NCBI RefSeq assembly: GCF_016031625.1
Contig: NZ_JACCHP010000028.1
Location: 1 to 64,000, forward strand
Length of the DNA: 64,000 nucleotides
From: Bradyrhizobium agreste
GTDB lineage: Bacteria; Pseudomonadota; Alphaproteobacteria; Rhizobiales; Xanthobacteraceae
Direction of reading: 5' to 3'
Positions within the stretch are counted from its first letter, which is position 1; each line of letters starts with the position of its first letter. The translations under genes and the position numbers were made by a program. Shown here in pieces: positions 7,968-16,568 of the stretch. Below the pieces are notes generated by a model that saw only the letters and a list, made by a program, of their open reading frames with translations, made no database searches and was not told where the DNA came from.

Positions 7968-8309
7968 ATGTCGAAAGCCCGTTTTCGTAAGGCTGCACTC
8001 GCGCTTCCCGGTGTTATCGAGGGCGCGCATCACGGCCATGCCGACTTCCGCGTCGGCAAGCGCGTGTTCGCGACGATAGGCTATCCCGATGACACATGGG
8101 GTATGGTGAAGCTGACGCCGGACCAGCAGGCCATGATTATCGATGCGGAGCCGGCGATGTTTCGGCCCGTGCCCGGCGCCTGGGGCAAGAACGGCAGCAC
8201 GAATGTGAAGCTGGCGAAAGTCGATCAGGTAACACTGCGAAGCGCGCTCGAGATGGCTTGGCGCAATGTCGCGCCAAAATCGCTGCTCGCGTCGATCGAG
8301 ATGCCATAG
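7968..8309 (+). CDS. MmcQ/YjbR family protein
   Basis: 113 residues with the family's CyaY-like fold pattern: ALALPGVIEGAHHGHADFRV near the start, then WGMVKLTPDQQ and a C-terminal AWRNVAPK helix. The family is often named DNA-binding but its role is not settled. Co-directional with and 18 bp from the hydrolase gene upstream. Confidence 0.85.
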   Translation: MSKARFRKAALALPGVIEGAHHGHADFRVGKRVFATIGYPDDTWGMVKLTPDQQAMIIDAEPAMFRPVPGAWGKNGSTNVKLAKVDQVTLRSALEMAWRNVAPKSLLASIEMP

Positions 8310-8435
8310 TGAAGATCATGCCGCAACGCATCATGCGCCGCGCCTCTCGCGCGCATATTATTTGAGCATGCAATGCGCCGACAGCTCGGGCTTAATCGCA
8401 TCAACGATACGAATCGGAATGCGGCGGAGGATCGC

Positions 8436-8789
8436 ATGCGAAGGCTCGCACTGTGCGTTTGGCTGATTGCGACGACGGCGCTGACGAGCGCCGCGTTCGC
8501 ATTCGACAACGGGCAATACGATCACGTCCCGCCCGACATCCGCGCCTGGTTCAAGAGCGTGATCGCGCCGAACGGCGTGCCCTGCTGCGACATCTCCGAC
8601 GGCCGTCGCACCGAATACGACGTGCGCAATGGCGCCTATTGGGTGCCGATCGAGGGACAATGGATGGAGGTGCCCGAACGCGCCATCATCCGCGACCAGG
8701 GCAATCCGGTCGGCCAAGCCGTGGTGTGGTACGTCCACCACCGCGGCGCCATCATCATCAGCTGCTTCGTGCCCGCGGATGCAGTGTAG
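8436..8789 (+). CDS. Exported protein of unknown function with a Cys-Cys motif
   Basis: 117 residues. A signal peptide (MRRLALCVWLIATTALTSAA) ends near AFAFD. The mature part has IRAWFKSV, then GVPCCDISDGRR with adjacent Cys, a W-rich strand (YWVPIEGQWMEVP) and a final Cys in IISCFVP. This pattern is frequent in Bradyrhizobium exported proteins, but no function is known to me. GGCGGAGG precedes the ATG. Confidence 0.75.
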   Translation: MRRLALCVWLIATTALTSAAFAFDNGQYDHVPPDIRAWFKSVIAPNGVPCCDISDGRRTEYDVRNGAYWVPIEGQWMEVPERAIIRDQGNPVGQAVVWYVHHRGAIIISCFVPADAV

Positions 8790-8865
8790 CGCGTCTTGAT
8801 GAATTCCATTGGCTGGAGATGGCCCGATCGGGTAGCTTGGAGCCAAGCTTGAAGCGGAGGCACGC

Positions 8866-9468
8866 TTGACCGATCTTAGCGCCGAAGACCTCGCCACCAT
8901 CTATGCCAAGCCGAGCCCGCGCGTGATCGCGAAGGCACGGCCCGCGATCGATGCGCATGCGAAGAAATTCATCGAGATGTCGCCGTTCTGCGTGCTCGCG
9001 ACATCGGGAGCGGACGGCAGCGTCGACGCTTCGCCGCGCGGCGGCGGCATCGGCTTCGTCCGCGTCGGCGGCCCCAACCAGCTGCTGATGCCCGACCGCT
9101 CCGGCAACAACCGCATCGACAGTTTCCGCAACGTGGTCGAAGGCTCAGGCTTCGTGCATTTGCTGTTCTTCGTGCCGGGCATCGACGAGACGCTGCGCGT
9201 CGGCGGACGCGGCACGCTGTCGGCCGACCCGGATCTGCTCGCCTCGATGGTGGAATTCGGCAAGCCGCCGCGCGCGGTGCTGAATGTCGCGGTCAGCGAG
9301 GTCTATTTCCATTGCGGCAAGGCGCTGATGCGCTCGAAGCTGTGGTCGTCGGAGAAGGTGCCGCGCTCGGTGATGCCGAGCATCGTCACGGTCGTTCACG
9401 AGCAGACCGGCCTCGGCGAGCCGGCGAGCCAGGAGGCCGTGGAAGAGCTCTACAAGACGCAACTGTAG
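8866..9468 (+). CDS. Pyridoxamine 5'-phosphate oxidase-like FMN flavoprotein
   Basis: 200 residues. The split-barrel core reads PFCVLATSGADGSVDASPRG near residue 45, then DRSGNNRIDSFRNV, matching the MSMEG_1061-type group of FMN-dependent PPOX proteins. Such proteins reduce or bind flavin-dependent substrates; the substrate is not predictable here. The start is a TTG with GGAGGCACGC upstream; no ATG lies near. Confidence 0.85.
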   Translation: MTDLSAEDLATIYAKPSPRVIAKARPAIDAHAKKFIEMSPFCVLATSGADGSVDASPRGGGIGFVRVGGPNQLLMPDRSGNNRIDSFRNVVEGSGFVHLLFFVPGIDETLRVGGRGTLSADPDLLASMVEFGKPPRAVLNVAVSEVYFHCGKALMRSKLWSSEKVPRSVMPSIVTVVHEQTGLGEPASQEAVEELYKTQL

Positions 9469-9492
9469 CTGGGGCGCTGTTCCGAAAACGAA

Positions 9493-9580
9493 CCGTCATG
9501 CGGCCATACCGTCGATGGCCGGGCCTTCGCCTCGCAGAAGCGGCTTCGGCCGCGCAGGCGGGACAAGCCCGGGCATGACG
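9493..9580. repeat. Palindromic repeat (CGTCATG...GGGCATGACG)
   Basis: Left arm with GATGGCCGGGCC and right arm GGACAAGCCCGGGCATGACG; same family as 1807-1892 and 19806-19879. It lies between two convergent genes. Confidence 0.7.
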
Positions 9581-9605
9581 AATGGAGAGAGCGGAACCTT
9601 AAAGC

Positions 9606-10094
9606 TTAGTGCCCGTCGCCCTCGAGCCCGCCGACATGCTTCTGGGTATAGAGCTCGAGGCCGATGCGGCCGATCAGATCGAGCTGGGTTTCGAGGAAGT
9701 CGATGTGGTGCTCCTCGTCGCTCATCAGCTTCTCGAACAGGTCGCGTGTGACATAGTCCTTGACGCTGTGGCAGTAGGTCGCCGCTTCCTGATAGAGCGC
9801 CCGCGCGCTCATCTCGGCGGCGAGATCGCACTCGATGATCTCCTTGACGTTCTGGCCGATGCGCAGGGGGTCGAGCACCTGCATGTTCGGGAAGCCGTCG
9901 AGGAACAAGATGCGCGCCGTGAGCTTGTCGGCATGCTCCATCTCCTCGATGGACTCCTTGCGCCAGACCTTGGCCATGTCCAGCAGACCCCAATTGTCGA
10001 GAAAGCGGTAGTGCAGCCAATACTGGTTGATCGCAGTCAGCTCGTGACGCAGCGCCTTGTTGAGATAGTCGATGACTTTTGGGTCGGCCTGCAT
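9606..10094 (-). CDS. bfr: Bacterioferritin
   Basis: 162 residues, the usual length. All ferroxidase ligands are in place: Glu18, Glu51, His54, Glu94, Glu127 and His130; Met52, the haem ligand of true bacterioferritins, is also present. It forms a 24-mer that oxidises and stores iron. The gene for its ferredoxin partner lies upstream on the same strand, and a palindromic Irr box sits 43 bp before the start, which points to iron control. Confidence 0.97.
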   Translation of the reverse strand: MQADPKVIDYLNKALRHELTAINQYWLHYRFLDNWGLLDMAKVWRKESIEEMEHADKLTARILFLDGFPNMQVLDPLRIGQNVKEIIECDLAAEMSARALYQEAATYCHSVKDYVTRDLFEKLMSDEEHHIDFLETQLDLIGRIGLELYTQKHVGGLEGDGH

Positions 10095-10136
10095 GGTTCA
10101 CTCCAGCTCTTGCAGTCCAAATCGGTCCTAACCGAA

Positions 10137-10153
10137 CTTAGAACGCTTCTAAG
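10137..10153. promoter_or_regulatory. Irr box (iron control element) upstream of bfr
   Basis: CTTAGAACGCTTCTAAG is a perfect inverted repeat with 7-bp arms and a 3-bp centre. It matches the TTTAGAA-N3-TTCTAAA type ICE bound by Irr in rhizobia. It is 43 bp before the bfr ATG. Confidence 0.8.
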
Positions 10154-10226
10154 TCAGTTTGCAGGCGAGGGCAACCGGCCACTCAGACGCAGCCGGGGAA
10201 AAGCTCAGCCGACCTTGCGGAAGTTT

Positions 10227-10499
10227 TTAGCAGGCAGCGAGGGCGAACTGGGCTGGTTCGGCCGTCTCGTCATTGGCCGCCACGGTGTGGCTGTGGGGAC
10301 AGCCGGCGCAGCAGGACTTGGCACAGGGGCCGAGCGCTTCGTCGATGATGGACTTGATGGTCCGGGCACAGCGACCGCATTCAGCACTACAGCCAAGACA
10401 TCCATAGACCTGCTTGGCGTGACGCACGGCATCGTCGGACTCGGCGACGGCAGCGCGGATGTCGTCATCGCTCAGCACGTTACAGGAACAAACGATCAT
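10227..10499 (-). CDS. bfd: Bacterioferritin-associated ferredoxin
   Basis: 90 residues. The [2Fe-2S] ligands are Cys4 and Cys6 (VCSC) and Cys41 and Cys44 (ECGRC), as in E. coli Bfd. It docks on bacterioferritin and passes electrons to the haem to release iron. Extra Cys residues (Cys34, Cys37 and CAKSCCAGCPHSH near 59-71) extend the usual ~64-residue protein with a Cys/His-rich tail. It lies 133 bp from bfr, each with its own Irr box. Confidence 0.93.
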   Translation of the reverse strand: MIVCSCNVLSDDDIRAAVAESDDAVRHAKQVYGCLGCSAECGRCARTIKSIIDEALGPCAKSCCAGCPHSHTVAANDETAEPAQFALAAC

Positions 10500-10609
10500 G
10501 GAAGCGGCAGGCCCTTTCGGTGATGCGCCATCATCGATATTTAACAGGCCCGCCGGATGCAAAAGGAAAAACCGATATTTGAAGCTATTCCAAACTGGCC
10601 TGATCAAAG

Positions 10610-10626
10610 CCTAGAACGGCTCTAAA
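10610..10626. promoter_or_regulatory. Irr box upstream of bfd
   Basis: On the minus strand it reads TTTAGAGCCGTTCTAGG, an imperfect copy of the ICE (TTTAGAA-N3-TTCTAAA). It is 111 bp before the bfd ATG and 35 bp from the stop of the gene at 10662. Confidence 0.6.
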
Positions 10627-10661
10627 ACAAGCCGTTGCGCTGGATCAAGGTTGTGGCCGGA

Positions 10662-10958
10662 CTAGTCGCCGCCCCCTCCGCCGTCGCCACCGCCTCCGCA
10701 ATCGCCCCCGCTACTGCTGCCGCTATCGTTGCTCGAACAGCTGCCGTCCTCGCTAGAGCTCCCCGAACTACCGCCGGAGAACCAGCTTCCCAGCGAGAAG
10801 CCGTCACTCGTCCCGGAATAGCTGTCCCCGCCGCTTCCGTCGCTGCCAGCAGTAGCGCGGGAACGCCGCGCGCGGTTCTGGAGATGTGCGATCCAGCCGT
10901 AGCCGATCGCAAAAACGATTCCGGCCGCAATCAAAGCATTGACCATCGCGTTGCCCAT
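10662..10958 (-). CDS. Membrane-anchored protein with Ser/Gly/Cys-rich tail
   Basis: 98 residues. One N-terminal hydrophobic segment (ALIAAGIVFAIGYGWIA) is followed by a basic stop-transfer (QNRARRSRA) and then a low-complexity tail of Ser, Gly and Asp with two or three Cys, ending GGGGDGGGGGD. GGAG precedes the paired ATGs. The tail resembles the ends of many small membrane proteins; no function can be assigned. It sits directly upstream of bfd on the same strand. Confidence 0.6.
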   Translation of the reverse strand: MGNAMVNALIAAGIVFAIGYGWIAHLQNRARRSRATAGSDGSGGDSYSGTSDGFSLGSWFSGGSSGSSSEDGSCSSNDSGSSSGGDCGGGGDGGGGGD

Positions 10959-11092
10959 CATCGTCTCCGGGTGAGGCTGGGACCCATACCAATGGGTCGT
11001 CTCTGGCAAAGGTGCCGTTCATTGATCATTCTAGCGAAATGTGGAACCTTGCGACCCAAAGGGTTCCCGCGTGTTCGTCTGAAAGGTCAACA

Positions 11093-11413
11093 ATGAAGAA
11101 GTCGCTCCTGGCGGTCGCCGCCGTTTCCACCCTGGTCCTGACGGCCGGAACGCCGGCCCATGCCCAGCGCGGTGTCGCCGCAGGCGTGGCGGCCGGGATC
11201 ATCGGCGGCGCCATTGTCGGCGGCGCGCTGGCATCTCCGTATTATTACGGACCCGGCTATGGCTACTATGAGCCGGGCTACTACCCGCCGCGCTACTACG
11301 CCCCCGGTCCAGGTTACGTTGCCGACGACTATTACGGCGGCTGTGTCTGGCAGAAGCAGCGATTCTGGGATGGTTATGCCTGGCGCGTCCGTCGCGTCCG
11401 AGTCTGCGGCTGA
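11093..11413 (+). CDS. Exported glycine-zipper protein, first of a tandem pair
   Basis: 106 residues. Signal peptide to AHAQR (~25), then a glycine-zipper-like helix GVAAGVAAGIIGGAIVGGALA, a Tyr/Pro/Gly-rich linker (~50-85), and a C-terminal module C-x-W-x3-R-F-W-D-G-Y-x-W ending VRRVRVCG. The two Cys could form a disulphide across the module. The next gene encodes the same three parts. Likely periplasmic or outer-membrane associated; role unknown. Confidence 0.75.
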   Translation: MKKSLLAVAAVSTLVLTAGTPAHAQRGVAAGVAAGIIGGAIVGGALASPYYYGPGYGYYEPGYYPPRYYAPGPGYVADDYYGGCVWQKQRFWDGYAWRVRRVRVCG

Positions 11414-11623
11414 GGCGCGCCAAACCGGTTGACTACGGATGCGCCGTTCATCTCAGGGCCTGAAAAAGACCGCTTTTTCTCGTCACAGCTCCGTGTGCGT
11501 TTACCGTGGATTGACCATTTGCGCGCTTCCTAGCTGCAAGGCCGATTCCATCAGAGTGTGCGTGAACCTTTGAAACCCGGGCGCCTCTTATAGGAGGACC
11601 CATCTCCCAGGAGAGCCAAGAGC

Positions 11624-11905
11624 ATGAACAAGACTTTAGTTGCCGCCCTGACGGTTGCAACGGTCGCCGGTTCGCTGGTGACCGCAACCCCGCCTGCCAA
11701 GGCTGATAACGGCGTCGGCGCCGGCATCGCGGCCGGCCTGATCGGCGGCGCCATCGTCGGCGGCGCCATCGCCTCGAGCCGTCCCGCCTATGGCGGCCCC
11801 GTCTACGTTGCGGAGCCCCCGCCGCCTGCGCCCTGCTACTGGCGCCGCGAGCGCTATTGGGACGGCTACGGCTGGGTCATCCGCCCGGTTCGCGTCTGCT
11901 ACTGA
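11624..11905 (+). CDS. Exported glycine-zipper protein, second of a tandem pair
   Basis: 93 residues: signal peptide to AKADN, glycine-zipper helix GVGAGIAAGLIGGAIVGGAIA, short Pro-rich linker, then C-x-W-x3-R-Y-W-D-G-Y-x-W ending RPVRVCY. CCAGGAGAGCCAAGAGC precedes the ATG. A terminator follows. The linker is shorter than in the paralogue at 11093 and lacks the Tyr repeats. Confidence 0.8.
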   Translation: MNKTLVAALTVATVAGSLVTATPPAKADNGVGAGIAAGLIGGAIVGGAIASSRPAYGGPVYVAEPPPPAPCYWRRERYWDGYGWVIRPVRVCY

Positions 11906-11941
11906 TCTGATCGCCTTGGCGCATGTGCGCCGCAATCAAGT

Positions 11942-11972
11942 GCCCGGTCGAGACCATCGGCCGGGCTTTTTC
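11942..11972 (+). terminator. Rho-independent terminator
   Basis: GCCCGG and CCGGGC form a stem followed by TTTTTCTTT, 36 bp after the stop of the gene at 11624-11905. Confidence 0.8.
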
Positions 11973-12037
11973 TTTGGCGACATACTAAAGCGCGATGAGA
12001 TTTGGACGAATCGTCATCGCGCTTTAGGTCTTTGTTT

Positions 12038-12086
12038 GAGCATGATCTTTTCGGAAAACCGCTTCACACTTTTCCGGATCATGCTC
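12038..12086. repeat. GAGCATGATC-type 49-bp palindromic repeat, copy 1
   Basis: GAGCATGATC-(T)TTTTCGGAAAA is answered by TTTTCCGGATCATGCTC. The same element is at 45716-45762. It abuts the stop codon of the lytic transglycosylase gene and could act as its terminator. Confidence 0.85.
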
Positions 12087-13312
12087 TAGCGCGCAGCCTG
12101 GATCGAGCGCAGCACCTCTTCACTCGGCCAGCAATCGACCTTGATGCCCGCCGACTTCTGATAGGCGCCCAGCGCGGCGCGCGTCTGCATGCCGGCCTTG
12201 CCGTCGATCTTGTCCTTGTAAAGTCCGATGCGCGTCAGCGCTCGCTGCATGGTCTCGACGTCCTTGGTGCGCAACTGCTTCGAGGCCGACCAGGGGGTTG
12301 CGAACGGCAGCGGGCTCGTCATGCGGTCGCTGAGATGGCCGACGAACAGCACATAGAGATCGGAGAAATTGTATTCCTTGATGACGAAGTAGTTCTTCGT
12401 GGTCAGGAACGATGGGCCGTAGATGCCTTCGGGCTGTAGCAGCGAGGCCGGCTGTGCCTGCTCGGCGGCGCTGAGCTTTTGGCCGCGCACCGGGACAAAA
12501 CCCTCGCGCAGCCATTGCCCGATCGGCTTCGTCACCTCCGGCACGCCCGTCGTGCAATCGACCTTCGCCGGCGCCTGCACCTCGTAGGCCCAGCGCAGCC
12601 CGCCCTGCCAGCCTTTGTTGACGAGCTGCTGGGCAGCCGAGGCCAGCGCATCCGGCACGGAGTGCCAGATATCGATGCGGCCATCACCGTCGAAATCGAC
12701 GCCATGCTTGTAATATTCGGACGGCAGGAATTGCGTCAGCCCGGTGGCACCCGCCCAGGACGAGCGCATGTCCTTGCGCGTCACGACGCCTTCGCCGAGG
12801 ATCTTCAGCGCGAGGATGAACTCGTTGCGGTACTGATCCTTGCGCCGCCCGACATAGGCCTGCGTCGCGAGCACGCGGACGAGATCGTAGGGCAGCGCGT
12901 AGCGACCATAGTCGGTCTCACGGCCCCAGATCGCGAGCATGACGGTGGCAGGCACGCCGGAGCTCTTCTCGATCTCGGTCAGCGCCGTGCGGTATTTCTG
13001 CAGCAGCCGCTGCCCCTCGCCCGCCAGCCGCGCGATCGAGGCTTCCTTGACGTAGTCCGCCGGCACTTGCACGAACTCGGCCTGCGACGGCGCGCCAGTC
13101 GCAGGCCGTCCCGGCAGGATCAGGTCGGGCAGCTTGTAATCGGGTTCGAGCCCGCGCGTCTCCCGCTCGAACGTCTCACGCGAGACGCCCGCCTGTTGAG
13201 CTTCCGGCCACAGCGAGGCGATGAACTGCGTGAAGGCAGCGTCGGCGGCGTGGGCGGACGTCCAACCGCAGGCGATGACAATTACCGCAGCGATAAGCGT
13301 CCGCCGCGTCAT
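12086..13312 (-). CDS. Lytic murein transglycosylase (MltB-like) with peptidoglycan-binding domain
   Basis: 408 residues. Signal peptide to AHAAD (~23). The SLT_2/GH103 domain spans ~25-330, with the catalytic Glu132 in WGRETDYGRY and the family's GLTQFLPSEYYKHGVDFDGD. Residues ~345-405 are a PG-binding_1 domain (MQRALTRIGLYKDKIDGKAG). It cleaves the glycan strand to 1,6-anhydro products in the periplasm. It starts 7 bp after the ettA stop, so the two are probably co-transcribed. Confidence 0.93.
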   Translation of the reverse strand: MTRRTLIAAVIVIACGWTSAHAADAAFTQFIASLWPEAQQAGVSRETFERETRGLEPDYKLPDLILPGRPATGAPSQAEFVQVPADYVKEASIARLAGEGQRLLQKYRTALTEIEKSSGVPATVMLAIWGRETDYGRYALPYDLVRVLATQAYVGRRKDQYRNEFILALKILGEGVVTRKDMRSSWAGATGLTQFLPSEYYKHGVDFDGDGRIDIWHSVPDALASAAQQLVNKGWQGGLRWAYEVQAPAKVDCTTGVPEVTKPIGQWLREGFVPVRGQKLSAAEQAQPASLLQPEGIYGPSFLTTKNYFVIKEYNFSDLYVLFVGHLSDRMTSPLPFATPWSASKQLRTKDVETMQRALTRIGLYKDKIDGKAGMQTRAALGAYQKSAGIKVDCWPSEEVLRSIQAAR

Positions 13313-13319
13313 GCAGGCA

Positions 13320-14969
13320 TCACCGCGTCAGCTTCTTGTACTTCACGCGGTGCGGGATGATGCTGTCCTGGCCGAGCCGGCGCATCTTGTCCTTCTCGTA
13401 GTCCTGGAAGTTGCCTTCGAACCATTCGACGTGGCTCTCGCCCTCGAAGGCGAGGATGTGGGTCGCGATGCGGTCGAGGAACCAGCGATCATGGCTGATG
13501 ATGACGGCGCAACCGGCAAAGTCCTCCAGCGCCTCCTCGAGCGCGCGCAGCGTGTCGACGTCGAGGTCGTTGGTCGGTTCGTCAAGCAGCAGGACGTTGG
13601 CGCCGGACTTCAGCATTTTCGCCAGATGCACGCGGTTGCGTTCACCGCCCGAGAGCGCGCCGACCTTCTTCTGCTGGTCGGCGCCCTTGAAGTTGAACGC
13701 CGAGCAATAGCCGCGCGAGTTCACTTCCTTCTTGCCGAGCAGGATCAATTCGTTACCGCCGGAGATCTCCTCCCACACCGTCTTCTTGCCGTCGAGCGCG
13801 TCGCGCGACTGGTCGACATAGCCGAGATGCACGGTCTCGCCGACCGTGATCGTGCCGGAGTCCGGCTTCTCCTGGCCGGTGATCATCCTGAACAGCGTGG
13901 TTTTGCCGGCACCGTTGGGACCGATCACGCCGACGATGCCGCCGGGCGGCAGCTTGAAGGTGAGATTGTCGATCAGGAGACGATCGCCAAAGCCTTTGCT
14001 GAGCCCCTCGAAATCGACCACGTTGGCGCCGAGCCGCTCGGCCACCGGGATGATGATCTGCGCGGTCTGGGTCTGCTTCTCGCTCGCCTTCTTGAGCAGC
14101 TCCTCATAGCGCTGATAGCGCGCCTTCGACTTGGCTTGGCGAGCCTTGGGCGAGGACGCGACCCATTCCTGCTCGCGCGCGAGCGTCTTCTGGTGCGCGG
14201 CATCCTCGCGCCCCTCCTGCTCCAGACGCTTCTGCTTCTGCACCAGCCAGGACGAGTAATTGCCCTCGTAGGGAATGCCGCGGCCGCGATCGAGCTCGAG
14301 GATCCAGCCCGTGACGTTGTCGAGGAAGTAGCGGTCGTGGGTGACGATCAGGATCGCGCCGGGATAGTTACGCAGGTGACCTTCCAGCCACGACACGGAT
14401 TCAGCGTCGAGATGGTTGGTCGGTTCGTCCAGCAGCAAGAGTTCGGGCTGGTCAAGCAGCAGGCGGCACAGCGCGACGCGGCGGCGCTCGCCGCCCGAGA
14501 GTTTTGTCACGTCGGCATCGTCGGGGGGGCAGCGCAGCGCGTCCATGGCCTGGTCGACCTTGCTGTCGAGATCCCACAGGCCCTGGGCCTCGATCTCGTC
14601 CTGCAGCTTGGTCATCTCGTCGGCGGTCTCGTCCGAATAGTTGACCGCGAGCTCGTTGTAACGGTCGAGGATCGCCTTCTGCTTGGCGACACCCTGCATC
14701 ACGTTCTCGCGCACGGTCAGCTTGGGATCGAGCTGCGGCTCCTGCTCGAGATAGCCGACGCGGGCACCCTCGGCGACCCAGGCCTCGCCGGTATATTCCT
14801 TGTCGAGGCCGGCCATGATCCTGAGCAGGGTCGACTTGCCCGAGCCGTTGACGCCGAGCACGCCGATCTTGGCATCCGGGTAGAAGCTCAGATGGATATT
14901 ATCGAGCACCTTCCGGGTCGGGTAGCTCTTGGTCAGGCCCTGCATGAAATAGATGAACTGGCGCGCCAT
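13320..14969 (-). CDS. ettA: Energy-dependent translational throttle protein EttA (ABC-F)
   Basis: 549 residues, close to E. coli EttA. Two ABC domains are joined by a charged helical linker. Walker [10 protein letters not shown] (39-47) and GPNGAGKTT; signatures: [11 protein letters not shown] and [11 protein letters not shown]; Walker [13 protein letters not shown] and [12 protein letters not shown]. The ending is typical ([18 protein letters not shown]). There are no membrane segments. It binds the ribosomal E site and gates translation by ATP/ADP ratio. The ATG at 14969 gives the family N terminus [10 protein letters not shown]. Confidence 0.97.
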   Translation of the reverse strand: MARQFIYFMQGLTKSYPTRKVLDNIHLSFYPDAKIGVLGVNGSGKSTLLRIMAGLDKEYTGEAWVAEGARVGYLEQEPQLDPKLTVRENVMQGVAKQKAILDRYNELAVNYSDETADEMTKLQDEIEAQGLWDLDSKVDQAMDALRCPPDDADVTKLSGGERRRVALCRLLLDQPELLLLDEPTNHLDAESVSWLEGHLRNYPGAILIVTHDRYFLDNVTGWILELDRGRGIPYEGNYSSWLVQKQKRLEQEGREDAAHQKTLAREQEWVASSPKARQAKSKARYQRYEELLKKASEKQTQTAQIIIPVAERLGANVVDFEGLSKGFGDRLLIDNLTFKLPPGGIVGVIGPNGAGKTTLFRMITGQEKPDSGTITVGETVHLGYVDQSRDALDGKKTVWEEISGGNELILLGKKEVNSRGYCSAFNFKGADQQKKVGALSGGERNRVHLAKMLKSGANVLLLDEPTNDLDVDTLRALEEALEDFAGCAVIISHDRWFLDRIATHILAFEGESHVEWFEGNFQDYEKDKMRRLGQDSIIPHRVKYKKLTR

Positions 14970-15204
14970 CGGTCCCGTGAAACCTTCGATTTGAGGAAAT
15001 TTGCTTCGCCGCCGATGTAGCGATCCCGCCCCCAAAGGGCAACGTTTTCCGTCCGTTCACCACGGTTGAATACGGAGCCGACACCATCTGGCCACCGATC
15101 CAGACAATTGAAACCATTTTTTAATAAAGCAGGCCAAAGCTCGGTTTCGCGCGGAAACAGCGCCACCCGCTCAGAACGAACGGGGAGCACAGCGAGGCCG
15201 CATC

Positions 15205-15420
15205 ATGGCTCTGATCGAGACCAATTCTCTGCCCGTTCCGGCGGGAGCCGGGCGCGTCTCCGGCTTCGCCTCGGAGATCAAGGCCTTCTGGAAGCGCTTC
15301 TTCGCCACCGCCTTCAATCCCTACCGGCCCGAGCTGCACTACATGCGCGGCCCCGGCCCCGCCTGGCGCGCCAAGCACGGCATGGATGCGCCGTTCCGCT
15401 TGAAGCCCCGCGACCTCTGA
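15205..15420 (+). CDS. Small conserved-looking protein of unknown function
   Basis: 71 residues, basic and aromatic-rich (FWKRFFATAFNPYRPELHYMRG), with no signal peptide or membrane helix. Codon use fits its neighbours. The 170 bp before it separate it from divergent ettA. No family recognised. Confidence 0.6.
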   Translation: MALIETNSLPVPAGAGRVSGFASEIKAFWKRFFATAFNPYRPELHYMRGPGPAWRAKHGMDAPFRLKPRDL

Positions 15421-15549
15421 GCGACCTTCTATCGGATTTTTGAAGACGCAGGCTGCTTGCGCGCTGGCGCGATTGCGCGCAACCATGGCCAGGTTCCCGA
15501 CGACGGCGCCCGCCCGGCGCCCCTCACCTCTCGCCATGGATGAACGCTG

Positions 15550-16512
15550 ATGAGCCGGCTGCGCTGCGCAATCCTCGACGACTATTTCAATCTCGCCCTC
15601 GACGTCGCCGACTGGCCGAAACTGTCAGACCGCATCGACGTCACCGTGTTCAGCCATCCCTTCGCCTCCGAGCAGGCGGCAGCCAGTGCGCTCGCCGACT
15701 TCGAGATCATCTGCGCGATGCGCGAGCGCACGGCGTTTCCCAACAGCCTGTTCGATCGTCTGCCGAAGCTGAAGCTGCTGCTGACGTCGGGCATGCGCAA
15801 CGCCGCCATCGACATCGAGGCCGCGAAAGCGCGCGGCATCGCCATCGGCGGCACGCAATATTCCCGCGATCCGACGGCGCCGCTCGCCATGGGCCTGATC
15901 CTGGAATTGACCCGCGGCATCGGCCGCGAGAATGCACGCATGCATGCCGGCGAGCCCTGGCAGACATTTGCCGGCGTCGAGATCGACGGCCTGACGCTCG
16001 GCATCGTCGGGCTCGGCAAGCTCGGCAGCAAGATGGCTGGGATCGCGAAAGCGTTCGGCATGAACGTGATCGCCTGGAGCCCGAACCTGACGCCCGAGAA
16101 GTGCGCTTCTGTTGGCGTCGGCTGCGCCACCAAGGAGGAGCTGTTCGCCAAAGCCGACATCGTCACCATCCACGTGGTCTTGAGCGAGCGCTCGCGTGGC
16201 CTGGTGAGCCGCGCGGATCTTGCGCGGATGAAGCCGACGGCCTTCCTGATCAACACCGCGCGCGGGCCGATCGTGGACGAGCAGGCGCTGCTGGAAGCCT
16301 TGCAGCAGCGCAAGATCGCGGGTGCAGGCCTAGACGTGTTCTCGGTCGAGCCGCTGCCGGTCGACCATCCCTTCCGCAAGCTCGACAATGTCGTGCTGAC
16401 GCCGCATCTGGGCTACGCGACCACGGATGGCTTGCGCATCCATTACGGCCAGATGGTCGAGGCGATCGACGCCTTCACCAGAGGCGGCGAGCTGCCGCGG
16501 AAGCTGGCCTGA
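15550..16512 (+). CDS. D-2-hydroxyacid dehydrogenase family protein
   Basis: 320 residues. The NAD-binding domain holds GIVGLGKLGSKMA (~150-162). The catalytic Arg is in NTARGPIVDE, the Glu in GLDVFSVEPLP and the His in TPHLGYAT. It likely reduces 2-keto acids to D-2-hydroxy acids or the reverse. Substrate undefined. The ATG at 15550 overlaps another ATG 10 bp upstream in a different frame that is not coding. It converges on the L,D-transpeptidase gene with a shared terminator between. Confidence 0.9.
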   Translation: MSRLRCAILDDYFNLALDVADWPKLSDRIDVTVFSHPFASEQAAASALADFEIICAMRERTAFPNSLFDRLPKLKLLLTSGMRNAAIDIEAAKARGIAIGGTQYSRDPTAPLAMGLILELTRGIGRENARMHAGEPWQTFAGVEIDGLTLGIVGLGKLGSKMAGIAKAFGMNVIAWSPNLTPEKCASVGVGCATKEELFAKADIVTIHVVLSERSRGLVSRADLARMKPTAFLINTARGPIVDEQALLEALQQRKIAGAGLDVFSVEPLPVDHPFRKLDNVVLTPHLGYATTDGLRIHYGQMVEAIDAFTRGGELPRKLA

Positions 16513-16518
16513 AACGAA

Positions 16519-16543
16519 AAGGGCGTGCCAACGGCACGCCCTT
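16519..16543. terminator. Bidirectional hairpin terminator
   Basis: AAGGGCGTGCC and GGCACGCCCTT form an 11-bp stem with a 3-base loop. It lies between convergent stop codons at 16512 and 16569, with short A and T runs on each side. Confidence 0.75.
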
Positions 16544-16568
16544 CGCAAACTCATTGATGTTGAGGCGC

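Noticed and set aside
13221-15020. A 599-codon plus-strand reading frame
   Set aside because: It is antisense to ettA, with no family, no binding site and a composition that mirrors the ettA codons.
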